64,000 nt of DNA from Burkholderia sp. NRF60-BP8 (lineage in GTDB: Bacteria; Pseudomonadota; Gammaproteobacteria; Burkholderiales; Burkholderiaceae): positions 1,116,001 to 1,180,000 of the forward strand of contig NZ_CP013372.1 of the NCBI RefSeq assembly GCF_001522585.2. The letters are read 5' to 3'. The position numbers were made by a program, and so were the translations under genes. Within the stretch, counting starts at the first letter, position 1, and every line of letters begins with the position of its first letter. The notes under the pieces were generated by a model. That model was not told the origin of the DNA. It did no database searches and saw only the letters and a program-made list of their open reading frames with translations. This document shows, piece after piece, positions 16,955-26,422 of the stretch.

Positions 16955-18142
16955 TCAGAACGTGACGGCGATCCCGGCCATGCCGACGAACTGGCCGTGC
17001 GTCGTCGACGGCGTGAGCTGCTGCGAATCGCCGACGATCGGCGCCGCGTCGACGATGTGGCCGGCGCCTTGCGCGCCGAGCGTCCGCCCGCTCGAATGCG
17101 TGTACGCCTGCAGCGCGTAGAGCGTCGTGCGTTTCGACAGGCTGTACGACTCCTTCAGCGAATACTGCTGATAGCGGGCCGCGTTCGCGACGCCGTTCGC
17201 CTTCGACGCGAGCGTATACGCGAATGCGCCGGCCACCGAGAACGTCGGCGTGAAGCGGTACGCGGCAAGCGCGCCGTAGGTGTTGAACACGGCCGTGTCG
17301 GTGAAGGTCGAGCCGTTGCCGGGCAGATACTTCACGTTCGAATAGTTGAGCCCCAGCGTCAGGTCGCCGAGCGTGTAGTTGCCGGCCGCCGCGACCTGCT
17401 CGACGGCTTTCGCGGTGAGGTAGCCTTGATTCAGCACGGATACCGCGAAGCTGCCCGACGATGCGGTGGCCGGATTCAGGAAGCCCGCCGACGAGCCCGA
17501 GCTGTTGATCCGCAGGTAGCCGGCCGCGATCCCGACCGGCCCGTTCGCATAGCGCAGCGCGGCGCTGAACGTGTTGCCCTTGCCGGTCGCGCCGGCAATG
17601 CCGCCGAATGCGTACATCGCGCTCGCGCTCAGCCCGGCGAAGGTCGGCGACGTATAGGTGACCGAGTTGTTTACGCGAATCGTCGTGTCGAGGCCGTCGA
17701 TGTCGCCCGGATGCGCGCCGGTGGCGCCCGTCAGCCAGCTGCTCGACGCGTACGGGCCGACGAACAGAAAGTAGGGCGTGTACTGGCGGCCGGCCGTGAC
17801 CGTGCCGTAGCGAACGTTGCGCAGGCCGACGAACGCCTGGCGATTGAACAGCGTGCCGGCGGCGGCCTGCGCGCCCGTATTCAGGTTGAAGCCGGCCTGC
17901 AGGTCGAAGATCGCGTGCGTGCCGCCGCCGAGATCCTCGTCGCCGCGCAGCCCGAACTTCGACGCATATAGGTTGCCGTCGCGCATGTAGACGTTCGAGT
18001 GTCCCTGCTGGTTGTTCACGTACGCGAGCGAATCGTCGACGACGCCGTACAGCGTGACGCTGCTCTGCGCGTGGGCGGCGGTCGTGCCGAGCGACGCGGC
18101 CGATAAAATCAGGATTGCATAACGGTTGGCGGATGCTTTCAT
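16955..18142 (-). CDS. Gram-negative general porin (OmpC-like, Burkholderiales type)
   Basis: The 395-residue protein has a signal peptide ending at AHA-QSS (about residue 25), then the typical first strand SVTLYGVVDDSLAYV. Alternating beta-barrel strands and the FGLRGDEDLGGG segment follow, and it ends with a C-terminal aromatic (GIAVTF) as BAM substrates do. It forms a trimeric 16-strand diffusion pore in the outer membrane. It follows the GH31 glycosidase gene by 125 bases on the same strand, so it may supply entry for the oligosaccharide that this locus uses, although a hairpin separates the two genes. Confidence 0.92.
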   Translation of the reverse strand: MKASANRYAILILSAASLGTTAAHAQSSVTLYGVVDDSLAYVNNQQGHSNVYMRDGNLYASKFGLRGDEDLGGGTHAIFDLQAGFNLNTGAQAAAGTLFNRQAFVGLRNVRYGTVTAGRQYTPYFLFVGPYASSSWLTGATGAHPGDIDGLDTTIRVNNSVTYTSPTFAGLSASAMYAFGGIAGATGKGNTFSAALRYANGPVGIAAGYLRINSSGSSAGFLNPATASSGSFAVSVLNQGYLTAKAVEQVAAAGNYTLGDLTLGLNYSNVKYLPGNGSTFTDTAVFNTYGALAAYRFTPTFSVAGAFAYTLASKANGVANAARYQQYSLKESYSLSKRTTLYALQAYTHSSGRTLGAQGAGHIVDAAPIVGDSQQLTPSTTHGQFVGMAGIAVTF

Positions 18143-18209
18143 TGTCGATCTCCGGGTCTCTTCATCTTTTCAAGGGGCGGGAGGTTGAATGCCTCCTCTG
18201 TGACAGGGA

Positions 18210-18231
18210 GCGGGCCGCGCGAACGGCCCGC
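18210..18231 (-). terminator. Hairpin after the GH31 gene, weak terminator candidate
   Basis: An 8-bp GC stem (18210-18217 with 18224-18231) and a 6-base loop lie 37 bases beyond the glycosidase stop. There is no T-tract on the minus strand, so termination may be partial or factor-dependent and the porin could be partly co-transcribed. Confidence 0.4.
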
Positions 18232-18267
18232 CCGATCGGGTTTGCTTCGGCTTTCGTGTTCGGTGGT

Positions 18268-20688
18268 TCAGTGGTCGAACGCGACGACGAGGCGGCGCCA
18301 CGCACCGTCCCGCGCATCCTGCTCGACCCGCGCACCGCGCACGGCAACCGGGCCTTGCAGCGACGCGGGCAGCAGGATCTCGACGCGATCGGCCGGGCGC
18401 GCCGGGCGGCCGTCCCAGCGGACCGACACGCCGAGCACGCCCGACGCCTCGCGGCCGGTCTCGATGCGCCACAGGCCGTATTCGCCGTCGCGCCATGCTT
18501 CCGTCTCGCCGTCGTCCTCGACGCATTCGCCGTACGCGACGCCGTCCTCGATCCGCGGTGCGACGAGGAAGCCGCGCGTATCGGCGCGCGCACCGAAATG
18601 CTGTTCCGCGACGTTCAGCGGCAGCACGCGGCCTTCGCGCAGCAGCGTCACCGGCGTGTCGAGCGGCGCGGGCAGCGTCACGCTCGCGCCGCCGTCGAAC
18701 GACTGCGCGCTCGCACAGCACGTCCAGCGTGCGCCCGCCGGCAGGTAAACCGTGCGCTCGGTCAGACCGGGATCGACGACCGGCGCGACCAGCAGCGCGT
18801 CGCCGAGCATCATGTCGTCGCATGCGTCGTAGCAGCGCGCATCGCCGGGGAAATCGGCGAAGGTCGGCCGCAGCACGGGCTCGTAGCGCGTGGTCGACAG
18901 CCACAACAGGTGATAGAGGTACGGCAGCAGCCGGTAGCGCTGCTTGATCAGCGACGCGATCTGCGCGGTGATCTCCGGGTACATCCACGGTTCGTTGACG
19001 GTGCCGTCGTCGTTCCACGAATGAATGCTGAAGCGCGGCATGAAGATGCCGAACTGCACCCAGCGCAGCAGCAATTCGGGCGACGGCGCGGGGCCGGAGA
19101 AGCCGCCGATGTCGTGGCCGATGTTCGACACGCCCGACAGCGCGAGCCCGAGGCCCATCTTCAGGTTGTAGCGCAGCGTTTCCCAGGACGTGAAGTTGTC
19201 GCCGGACCACGTCTGCACGTAACGCTGCATGCCGGCGCCGCCGGAGCGCGACACGAGGAACGGTCGGCGCGCCGGCGCATGCGCGCGCTGCGCATCGCGC
19301 GACGCACGCATCATCAGCATCGTCTGGAGCACCTTGGCTTCGCGTGCCGGAAACGGTTGGCCGAAGCCGTGCGCGATCGCGTCGGGCGACCAGATCTCGT
19401 ATTCGTTGTTGTCGTTCCAGGTCGACTCGATTCCGTATTCCAGCAGCGCCGACGTGACCTGCTCCTGCCACCATCGGTAGGTGTCCGGCTGCGTGAAGTC
19501 GAGATACGCGCCGACTTCGTCCCAGAACTGCACCCATGCGGGTTCGCCGGATGCCGAGCGGATCAGCAGAGCGCGCTGCGCGGCTTCTTCGAACGCGGGA
19601 TGGTCGCGCAGCAGGCACGGCTTGATGTTCGCGCACAGGCGGATGCCGTGGTCGCGATAGTGCTGCACGAAGCCCTTCGCGTCGGGAAACTTGTCGCGGT
19701 TCCAGTTGAACACGTAGCGCTTCGCGCCGATCGACGTATAGCCCGACGACAGGTGGAACGAATCGCACAGGATGTCGTGCGCGTCGCACTGCTCGACGAA
19801 CTGGTTCATCTGCTGCTGGGCGTCCGGCGCGTCGGTGTAGCTCATCGTCGAGCCCGAATAGCCGAGCCCCCATTTCGGCGTGCGCGCGGGGCGCCCGGTC
19901 AGCCACGTGAAGCGCCGCGCGGCCGCGAGCGGCGTATCGGGCGACGCGATGAAGTAGTAGTCGAGATCGCCGTGCTCGGCGACGAAATAGCGATAGGGCC
20001 CGTGATAGTTGTCGAGCTCGCGGCCCATGTCGAACGAGCAGTCGGACAGCGTGTCGTAGAACAGCCCGAACCCCTGGCACGCATCGGGCGACCACGTGAT
20101 GTAGAACGGGATGTGCTTGTACAGCGGGTCGGTATGCTTCGCGCTGTAGCCCATCGCGTCGATGTTGCGCATCTCGAAGCGTGCGCCCGTGCGATCGAGT
20201 TCGCCTGCGCGTTCGCCGAGGCCGAATACCTTGTCGCCGCGCGCGCGGGCGACGTAGTGATACGCGCGCTCGTCCCACCAGCCGAAGTTGTACGCCTGCG
20301 TCGGGCGGTCGGCGAGTGCGACGCGCCATGCGCCGTCCGCGCCGCGCATCGACCACGTGCAATGGCCGCCTTGCCGGCGCACCGTGAGCCGGACCTGCGC
20401 GGTTTCGATGCGCATGCCGTCGTCGTCTTCCACGAAGTCGTAGTGGGGCAGCGCGAAGCCGCTCAGGTCGAGGCGGTCGCGCCCGTCGAGCGGCACGTCG
20501 TCGAGACCGGGCGCGATCGTCCACGTGCGCGGGTTGCGCGCCGTCGCGTCGGGGAGCACGCGCACGCGCACGATATCGTCCTCGAGCACGAAGATTTCGA
20601 GAGTCGCGCCCGTATCGGAGGCGAGCAGCACGCGGTTCGCGTGGTGACTGGCGACGCGGAACACGGGCGGATGAAGAAGCGAAGTCAT
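18268..20688 (-). CDS. Glycoside hydrolase family 31 (alpha-glucosidase/alpha-xylosidase type)
   Basis: The 806-residue enzyme carries an N-terminal beta-sandwich region and a central TIM barrel. The GH31 nucleophile motif is present as W424-N-D426-N-N-E, and the acid/base region as WSGDNFTSWETLR (about residues 500-512). The HDIGGFSG segment is also typical. No signal peptide is visible, so it probably acts in the cytoplasm on imported alpha-linked glycosides. It is 28 bases downstream of a sugar-type MFS permease and upstream of a porin, a plausible uptake-and-cleavage unit. The exact sugar cannot be told. Confidence 0.9.
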   Translation of the reverse strand: MTSLLHPPVFRVASHHANRVLLASDTGATLEIFVLEDDIVRVRVLPDATARNPRTWTIAPGLDDVPLDGRDRLDLSGFALPHYDFVEDDDGMRIETAQVRLTVRRQGGHCTWSMRGADGAWRVALADRPTQAYNFGWWDERAYHYVARARGDKVFGLGERAGELDRTGARFEMRNIDAMGYSAKHTDPLYKHIPFYITWSPDACQGFGLFYDTLSDCSFDMGRELDNYHGPYRYFVAEHGDLDYYFIASPDTPLAAARRFTWLTGRPARTPKWGLGYSGSTMSYTDAPDAQQQMNQFVEQCDAHDILCDSFHLSSGYTSIGAKRYVFNWNRDKFPDAKGFVQHYRDHGIRLCANIKPCLLRDHPAFEEAAQRALLIRSASGEPAWVQFWDEVGAYLDFTQPDTYRWWQEQVTSALLEYGIESTWNDNNEYEIWSPDAIAHGFGQPFPAREAKVLQTMLMMRASRDAQRAHAPARRPFLVSRSGGAGMQRYVQTWSGDNFTSWETLRYNLKMGLGLALSGVSNIGHDIGGFSGPAPSPELLLRWVQFGIFMPRFSIHSWNDDGTVNEPWMYPEITAQIASLIKQRYRLLPYLYHLLWLSTTRYEPVLRPTFADFPGDARCYDACDDMMLGDALLVAPVVDPGLTERTVYLPAGARWTCCASAQSFDGGASVTLPAPLDTPVTLLREGRVLPLNVAEQHFGARADTRGFLVAPRIEDGVAYGECVEDDGETEAWRDGEYGLWRIETGREASGVLGVSVRWDGRPARPADRVEILLPASLQGPVAVRGARVEQDARDGAWRRLVVAFDH

Positions 20689-20716
20689 GAATGCGATTTC
20701 CTGGTGAAAACGGATG

Positions 20717-21988
20717 TCACGCGTGCTGCGCGAGCAGGCGTTCCTGCTTCGACTGCCCGCGGATCAGCACCGCGAGCAGCGTGACGCCGACGATGTCGAA
20801 CAGGCCGAGGCACGCGAACAGCGGCGCATAGCCGATCTTGTCCGCGAGCGCGCCGACCAGCAGCGAGAAGCCGAGGCCGCCGATCCACGCGGCCATCCCG
20901 GCGAAGCCGCTCGCGGTGCCGACTTCCTCGGGATCGAACACGTCGGCCGACAGCGTGTTGACGAGCGCCGAGATCATCTGGTGCGCGAAGCCGCCGACGC
21001 AGAACAGCGCAATCGCCGTGTACGGCGACGACACGAGACCGATCATCGCGGGCCCGAGCATCAGCACCGCGCCGAGCGCGACGCCGGCGACGCGCGACCA
21101 CACGAGCGGCAGCCTGAAGCGATTGGCGAGATACGGCGACAGATAGCCGCCCGCGATGCCGCCTGCGTCGGCCGCGAGAAACGGCATCCACGCGAACACC
21201 GCGATCTGCGTGAGCGGCATGTGGCGCTCGGTCGCGAGGTACAGCGGAATCCAGAAGCTGAAGGTCTGCCACGCGGGTTCCGCGAAGAAGCGCGGCAGCG
21301 CGATCGCCCAGAAGCGGCGCGCGGTGACGACGTCGCGGATGCGGCGCTTCGACACGGGCGGCATCGTGGCCTGGCCGTCGCGGATCAGCGTGCGCTCCTG
21401 CGGCGTGATGCGCGGATGATCGGCCGGGGACCGGTACTGCGTGTACCAGAGCGCGGCCCACACGAATCCGAGCGCGCCGGTGACCATGAACGCGGCCTGC
21501 CAGCCGAACCGCATCGACAGGAACACGACGAGCGGCGGCGCGATCGCGGCGCCGAGCGACGTGCCCGCGTTGAAGTAGCCGACCGCGACCGATTTCTCGC
21601 GATCGGGAAACCATTCGGCGACGGCCTTCATCCCGGACGGAATCGCGGCGGCCTCGAACAGGCCCAGAAAGCCGCGCAGGATGCCGAGCGACAGCCAGCC
21701 GGACGCGAAGCCGTGCGCGACGCCGACCACCGACCACAGCATCGCGAACAGCGCGAAACCGAGCCGCAGCCCGATCAGGTCGACGATGAACCCGCATACC
21801 GGTTGCATGATCGTGTAACCGATCTGGAAGGCGCCGACGATGTACGAGTACTGCTGCGTCGAGATCGCGAACACCTGCTTGAGCTCGGGCGCGAGCACCG
21901 CGAGGGAATTCCGTGCGAGGTAGTTGAGGATCGTGCCGAGACACACGAGCACGATGATCCACCAGCGCAACGCCTTGACTGTCTTCAC
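20717..21988 (-). CDS. MFS transporter, anion:cation symporter (hexuronate/sugar acid) type
   Basis: The 423-residue protein shows twelve hydrophobic segments. The N-terminal signature WWIIVLVCLGTILNYLARNSL and the loop ILRGFLGLFEAAAIPSGMKAVAEWFPDREK are typical of ACS-family permeases such as ExuT and GudP. It is the promoter-proximal gene of the MFS-GH31-porin unit and is divergent from the RpiR regulator at 22458. The substrate is probably a sugar, sugar acid or glycoside given the adjacent GH31 enzyme; the family alone does not decide. Confidence 0.88.
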   Translation of the reverse strand: MKTVKALRWWIIVLVCLGTILNYLARNSLAVLAPELKQVFAISTQQYSYIVGAFQIGYTIMQPVCGFIVDLIGLRLGFALFAMLWSVVGVAHGFASGWLSLGILRGFLGLFEAAAIPSGMKAVAEWFPDREKSVAVGYFNAGTSLGAAIAPPLVVFLSMRFGWQAAFMVTGALGFVWAALWYTQYRSPADHPRITPQERTLIRDGQATMPPVSKRRIRDVVTARRFWAIALPRFFAEPAWQTFSFWIPLYLATERHMPLTQIAVFAWMPFLAADAGGIAGGYLSPYLANRFRLPLVWSRVAGVALGAVLMLGPAMIGLVSSPYTAIALFCVGGFAHQMISALVNTLSADVFDPEEVGTASGFAGMAAWIGGLGFSLLVGALADKIGYAPLFACLGLFDIVGVTLLAVLIRGQSKQERLLAQHA

Positions 21989-22189
21989 TGCTGTCTCCTG
22001 TCAGGGAGGGCGGGCGCGCGGCGCCTGCCCGGTCCGTGAGGGCCATCCGTCCGGATGGCTTGTTTCGTTTTGTTCGTACGATGTCCGATCTTGATGCGCG
22101 CCGGTTTTACCGGTTTATATCGAAATCACGGTGTTCGAGCGAACATTCGGTCGTCTTCGAGCTGCAATGTTATCTGACGACTGATCATT

Positions 22190-22210
22190 TTCGAACATCC
22201 TATGTTCGAA
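22190..22210. promoter_or_regulatory. 21-bp operator-like palindrome, 9-bp perfect arms
   Basis: TTCGAACAT (22190-22198) and ATGTTCGAA (22202-22210) are exact reverse complements around a 3-base spacer. A related shorter dyad (TGTTCG-AG-CGAACA) lies 58 bases to the left at 22132-22145, and a lone TTCGAA lies to the right at 22238. Confidence 0.75.
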
Positions 22211-22331
22211 TGCGAATCCGGTCAACGTGAATCTGCATTCGAACGAACGTACTCGGGGTTTTCCCGATGAACGGTCGCGACCGGGCGAGCGGCAGCGCAG
22301 GCGGTTGCCCGTCGAAGGCCCGTGCGGCGGC

Positions 22332-22347
22332 CCGGACGATCGTCCGG
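22332..22347. promoter_or_regulatory. 16-bp perfect palindrome CCGGACGATCGTCCGG
   Basis: The sequence is its own reverse complement with no spacer. It lies between the TTCGAACAT-type operator and the RpiR gene, about 110 bases before the start codon. It may be a regulator site or a short cruciform. Confidence 0.6.
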
Positions 22348-22383
22348 ACGGTCGACGCACGCCGGGTGGGGCGTGACAACCCT

Positions 22384-22435
22384 GATGAAAATTTATTTCT
22401 TTTCGGAAGACGGATTGTGTAAATTGATTTTCATC
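22384..22435 (+). promoter_or_regulatory. Candidate RpiR autoregulatory operator, 9-bp inverted repeat
   Basis: GATGAAAAT (22384-22392) and ATTTTCATC (22427-22435) flank a 34-base AT-rich interval 22-74 bases before the regulator start. AT-rich TGAAA-type dyads are usual RpiR-family sites. The interval contains the only plausible -10-like sequence (TGTAAATTGA) in the area. Confidence 0.5.
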
Positions 22436-22457
22436 GAACCTTGCAACAACCCTTCGC

Positions 22458-23402
22458 ATGACGCCTCTCATTCCGCCCGATGTCAGTCACGACGAACCCG
22501 CGATCGCCGAGCGGATCGCGTCGGCGATGCCGTTGATGACGCCGATTCACCGGCGCATGGGCGAATTCGTGCTCGCGAACCCGTTTCGCGCGGCGACGAT
22601 GCGGATCGACGAGCTCGCGCAGGCGGTGAATGCGTCGATCGCGACCGCGAACCGCTTCGCGAAGGCGCTCGGTTTCGACGGCTATCCGGCGATGCGCGCG
22701 GCGCTCGTGCGCGGCTTCGAGGCCACGCTCGGGCCGGTCGAACGGCTGCGTTCCGCGCAGGAGCAGGAATCCGGCGTGCGCGGCGCGGTCTGGATCGACG
22801 CGGTGTTCGACCAGGCTGCCGCCAACATCGAGAACACGCGTGCGCAACTGGACGCAGCCGATGTCGAGGCGGCGGTCGAGGCGATCGTCGGCGCGCGGCG
22901 CGTGCTGATTCTCGGCGCCGGGTCGAGCGCGTTTCTGGCCGGATTGATGGAGCACGGACTGTCCGTCTGTCATGACAGCGTGCAGTCGCTCGCGCTGCTC
23001 GGCGGGCCGTCGCATGCGGCGCGACGCCTGTACACGGCCGATTCGCGCGATCTCGTGATCGCGCTCGCGTTTCCGCGCTACGTGAAGGACACGATCGAGC
23101 TGGCCCGTCGTGCGGCGGCGCGCGGCGCGCGCGTGCTCGGCATCTCCGACGGCCCGCAATCGCCGCTCGCGCCGATCGCGTCGCTGAACCTGTACGTCAA
23201 GGCCGAGCGGCGTTTCGCGGCCACGTCGGAAGCCGCCGTGCTGACGATGATCGAGGCGCTGATCGATGCGGTCGCGCTGCGCACGCACCGGTCCGCGAAA
23301 TCCGCCGCCGAGATGACCGAATTCCTGCTGCCGTGGCTCGTGCAGCCGCAAGCGGCGTTGCCGGCCGCCAACCCTTCTTTCCCCCGTCCGAAAAAATCAT
23401 GA
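22458..23402 (+). CDS. RpiR/MurR-family transcriptional regulator (HTH plus SIS domain)
   Basis: The 314-residue protein has an N-terminal RpiR helix-turn-helix (about residues 15-85, with RIDELAQAVNASIATANRFAKALGFDGYPAMR) and a C-terminal SIS phosphosugar-binding domain. The SIS domain starts near LILGAGSSAFLAGLM (about residues 151-165). RpiR regulators respond to phosphosugars such as glucosamine-6-P or MurNAc-6-P. Its stop overlaps the isoaspartyl peptidase start by ATGA, so it is co-translated with the peptide-uptake operon it probably controls. It is also divergent from the MFS-GH31 unit, which it might regulate instead or as well. Confidence 0.9.
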   Translation: MTPLIPPDVSHDEPAIAERIASAMPLMTPIHRRMGEFVLANPFRAATMRIDELAQAVNASIATANRFAKALGFDGYPAMRAALVRGFEATLGPVERLRSAQEQESGVRGAVWIDAVFDQAAANIENTRAQLDAADVEAAVEAIVGARRVLILGAGSSAFLAGLMEHGLSVCHDSVQSLALLGGPSHAARRLYTADSRDLVIALAFPRYVKDTIELARRAAARGARVLGISDGPQSPLAPIASLNLYVKAERRFAATSEAAVLTMIEALIDAVALRTHRSAKSAAEMTEFLLPWLVQPQAALPAANPSFPRPKKS

Positions 23403-24397
23403 CTTCATCCGCGATCGTCGCGATTCACGGCGGCGCAGGCACGATCCTGCGCGAAGCGATGGACACCGACACCGAACGTCGGTACCGCGCCGAACTCACC
23501 GCGATCCTGCAGGCCGCACAACGGGTGCTGGCCGACGGCGGCAGCGCGCTCGACGCCGTCACCGTCGCGGTGCGGATGCTCGAGGATTGCCCGCTGTTCA
23601 ACGCCGGGCGCGGCGCCGTCTATACGGCGGAAGGCAAGCACGAACTCGATGCGGCGGTCATGGACGGCGCGACGCTCGGCGCCGGCGCGATCTGCTGCGC
23701 GACCCGCGTGCGCAATCCGGTGCTCGCCGCGCGGCGCGTGATGGAGGCGAGCGAGCACGTGCTGTTCGCCGGCGCGGGCGCCGATGCGTTCGCGGCCGCG
23801 CAGGGGCTCGAACTCGCCGAGCCCGGCTACTTCGACACCGAGGCGCGGCATGCGCAGTGGGTGAAGGCGCGCGCGGCGGCCGGCGCGATGCTCGACCACG
23901 ATGCGGCGACGTTCGTGTTCGGCCAGTCTCAGCAACAGACGCAGCCGGCCGAGCCGCTCGATCCGGACCGCAAGCACGGCACGGTCGGCGCGGTCGCGTG
24001 CGACCTGAACGGCCACATCGCGGCGGCGACGTCGACAGGCGGCATCACGAACAAGCAGCCGGGGCGCGTCGGCGATTCGCCGATCATCGGCGCGGGCTGC
24101 TATGCGGACGACGCGACCTGCGCGGTATCGTCGACGGGCACCGGCGAGATGTTCATGCGGCTCGCGACGGCCTACGACGTCGCCGCGCAGATCGCGTATC
24201 GCGGCGCGTCGCTCGCCGATGCCGCGCACGACGTCGTGATGAACAAGCTGCCGCGCCTGGCCGGCCGCGGCGGGATCATCGCGGTCGACGCACGGGGCAA
24301 CGTCGCGATGCCGTTCAACACCGAAGGGATGTACCGCGGCTACGCGCGCGTCGGTGAAGCGCCGGTCGTCGGCATCTACCGCGACGACGCGGCGTGA
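23399..24397 (+). CDS. iaaA: Isoaspartyl peptidase/L-asparaginase (plant-type, Ntn hydrolase)
   Basis: The 332-residue precursor is an N-terminal-nucleophile hydrolase that self-cleaves before a threonine. The cleavage site is visible as HG-T195-VGAV, followed by the [22 protein letters not shown] substrate-binding loop and STGTGE. The family removes N-terminal isoaspartyl residues from damaged or peptidoglycan-derived peptides and has weak L-asparaginase activity. The start overlaps the RpiR stop (ATGA), and the ABC transporter ATPase follows after 25 bases. In Escherichia coli iaaA likewise heads the gsiABCD operon, which supports the assignment. Confidence 0.93.
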   Translation: MTSSAIVAIHGGAGTILREAMDTDTERRYRAELTAILQAAQRVLADGGSALDAVTVAVRMLEDCPLFNAGRGAVYTAEGKHELDAAVMDGATLGAGAICCATRVRNPVLAARRVMEASEHVLFAGAGADAFAAAQGLELAEPGYFDTEARHAQWVKARAAAGAMLDHDAATFVFGQSQQQTQPAEPLDPDRKHGTVGAVACDLNGHIAAATSTGGITNKQPGRVGDSPIIGAGCYADDATCAVSSTGTGEMFMRLATAYDVAAQIAYRGASLADAAHDVVMNKLPRLAGRGGIIAVDARGNVAMPFNTEGMYRGYARVGEAPVVGIYRDDAA

Positions 24398-24422
24398 TCG
24401 CGAATCGCACGAGGAGAGACGC

Positions 24423-26321
24423 ATGACTTCGAGCCGTAACCCGTCGGTCCTGACGCTGCCCGAGCAGCGCGTGGTGGCCGTCGACGATCTGTCGGTGACG
24501 TTCCGCCGCGAAGGCGCGACGTTCGACGCGGTGCGCAACGTGTCGTTTCACGTCGATCGCGGCGAGACGCTCGCGATCGTCGGCGAATCGGGCTCGGGCA
24601 AGTCGGTCACGTCGCTCGCGCTGATGCGCCTCGTCGAGCACGGCGGCGGCGAAATCACGAGCGGCCGGATCGCGTTCCGGCGCCGCGGCGGCGCGCTGGT
24701 CGATCTCGCGCAGGCGCGTGCCGCGACGATGCGCGGCATCCGCGGCGCGGACATCGCGATGATCTTCCAGGAGCCGATGACGTCGCTGAATCCGGTATTT
24801 ACGGTCGGCGACCAGATCAGCGAGGCGATCGCGCTGCACCAGTCGAAGGGCGCCGCCGAAGCACGCGCGGAAGCGCTGCGGCTGCTGGATCTGGTGCGCA
24901 TTCCCGAAGCGCGCCGCGTGTTCGCACGCCATCCGCACCAGTTGTCGGGCGGGATGCGGCAGCGTGTGATGATCGCGATGGCGCTGTCGTGCCGGCCCGC
25001 GCTGCTGATCGCCGACGAGCCGACGACCGCGCTCGACGTGACGATCCAGGCGCAGATCCTGCAGTTGATCCGCGGGCTGCAGGACGAAATGAACATGGGC
25101 GTGATCTTCATCACGCACGACATGGGCGTGGTAGCCGAGGTCGCCGACCGCGTGCTCGTGATGTATCGCGGCGAGAAGGTCGAGGAGGGCGAGTCCGAGC
25201 GGATATTCGCGACGCCCGCGCATCGCTACACGCGGGCGCTGCTCGCGGCGGTGCCGCGGCTCGGCTCGATGCAGGGCACCGACGTCCCCGAGAAATTCCC
25301 GCTGCTCAAGGTGGACGGCGCGAGCGCGACGGCGCCGACCACGGCGTCCGCGGCGAACGACGCGCAGCCGCCCGTCGATCACGCCGCGCCGCCGATCCTG
25401 CGCGTGCGCGATCTTGTCACGCGCTTTCCGGTGAAGAGCGGCGTGTTCGGCCGCGTGTCGCAATACGTGCATGCGGTCGAGCGCGTGAGCTTCGAGCTGC
25501 GCGCGGGCGAGACGCTCGCGCTCGTCGGCGAATCGGGCTGCGGCAAGTCGACCACCGGCCGTTCGCTGTTGCGCCTCGTCGAGTCGCAAAGCGGCTCGAT
25601 CGAATTCGACGGCCGCGACATCAGCGCGCTGAAGGGCCCGGACCTGCAGGCGTTGCGCCGCAACATCCAGTTCATCTTCCAGGACCCGTTCGCGTCGCTG
25701 AACCCGCGCCTGACCGTCGGCTTCTCGATCATGGAGCCGCTGCTGGTGCACGGCGTCGCGAGCGGCGGCGAAGCGCAGGCGCGGGTCGACTGGCTGCTCG
25801 ACAAGGTCGGCCTGCCGCCGGAGGCCGCGCGCCGCTATCCGCACGAATTCTCGGGCGGTCAGCGCCAGCGGATCGCGATCGCGCGTGCGCTCGCGCTGAA
25901 CCCGAAGGTCGTGATCGCCGACGAGTCGGTGTCGGCGCTCGACGTGTCGGTGCAGGCGCAGATCGTCAACCTGATGCTCGACCTGCAGCGCGAGTTGGGC
26001 GTCGCGTACCTGTTCATCTCGCACGACATGGCGGTGGTCGAGCGCGTCAGCCATCGCGTCGCGGTGATGTATCTCGGCCAGATCGTCGAGATCGGCCCGC
26101 GCCGCGCGGTGTTCGAGGCGCCGCAGCATCCGTACACGAAGAAGCTGATGAGCGCGGTGCCGGTGGCCGACCCCGCGCGCCGGCATGCGCCGCGCCAGCT
26201 CGCGGCGGACGAGATTCCGAGCCCGATCCGCGCGGTCGGCGACGAGCCGCTCGTCGCGCCGCTCGTCGCGGTCGGCCCCGATCATTACGTCGCGACGCAT
26301 CGTGTCGGCGGCGCGTATTGA
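24423..26321 (+). CDS. gsiA: Peptide ABC transporter ATPase, two nucleotide-binding domains (GsiA type)
   Basis: This 632-residue protein fuses two ABC ATPase domains, as in glutathione importer GsiA. The first has Walker A GESGSGKS (54-61) and signature LSGGMRQR; the second has Walker [10 protein letters not shown] (about 369-377) and signature FSGGQRQR. Each half ends with the peptide-transporter C-terminal extension ([12 protein letters not shown] in the second). It energises import of glutathione or short peptides through GsiC/GsiD. A GAGGAG-type ribosome site precedes the ATG. It lies between the peptidase gene and the binding-protein gene in the operon. Confidence 0.92.
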   Translation: MTSSRNPSVLTLPEQRVVAVDDLSVTFRREGATFDAVRNVSFHVDRGETLAIVGESGSGKSVTSLALMRLVEHGGGEITSGRIAFRRRGGALVDLAQARAATMRGIRGADIAMIFQEPMTSLNPVFTVGDQISEAIALHQSKGAAEARAEALRLLDLVRIPEARRVFARHPHQLSGGMRQRVMIAMALSCRPALLIADEPTTALDVTIQAQILQLIRGLQDEMNMGVIFITHDMGVVAEVADRVLVMYRGEKVEEGESERIFATPAHRYTRALLAAVPRLGSMQGTDVPEKFPLLKVDGASATAPTTASAANDAQPPVDHAAPPILRVRDLVTRFPVKSGVFGRVSQYVHAVERVSFELRAGETLALVGESGCGKSTTGRSLLRLVESQSGSIEFDGRDISALKGPDLQALRRNIQFIFQDPFASLNPRLTVGFSIMEPLLVHGVASGGEAQARVDWLLDKVGLPPEAARRYPHEFSGGQRQRIAIARALALNPKVVIADESVSALDVSVQAQIVNLMLDLQRELGVAYLFISHDMAVVERVSHRVAVMYLGQIVEIGPRRAVFEAPQHPYTKKLMSAVPVADPARRHAPRQLAADEIPSPIRAVGDEPLVAPLVAVGPDHYVATHRVGGAY

Positions 26322-26329
26322 GTGGGGGA

Positions 26330-26355
26330 GCGTGCGCGGCGACGACGGCGCACGC
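26330..26355 (+). promoter_or_regulatory. Intercistronic hairpin between gsiA and gsiB
   Basis: GCGTGCGC (26330-26337) pairs perfectly with GCGCACGC (26348-26355) across a 10-base loop, just past the gsiA stop. No T-tract follows. Such hairpins commonly protect or process polycistronic mRNA next to the highly expressed binding-protein cistron. Confidence 0.6.
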
Positions 26356-26422
26356 ACCCGCAGGCAGTCGAAACCGAAACGCCCGTGAGGCGTCACCGAT
26401 TCACCGATAGGAGCCCAGCAAA

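Larger units (their letters stand above)
21989..22457. promoter_or_regulatory. Divergent regulatory region between MFS-GH31-porin and RpiR-peptidase operons
   Basis: This 469-base region has no gene but is dense in dyads. They are CCATCCG-TC-CGGATGG (22043-22058), TCGTACGA (22074-22081), TGTTCG-AG-CGAACA (22132-22145), TTCGAACAT-CCT-ATGTTCGAA (22190-22210), TTCGAA (22238-22243), a 16-bp perfect palindrome (22332-22347) and a GATGAAAAT/ATTTTCATC pair (22384-22435). The TGTTCGA-related sites probably serve one regulator of the left operon; the last pair sits directly before the RpiR gene. Confidence 0.65.
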
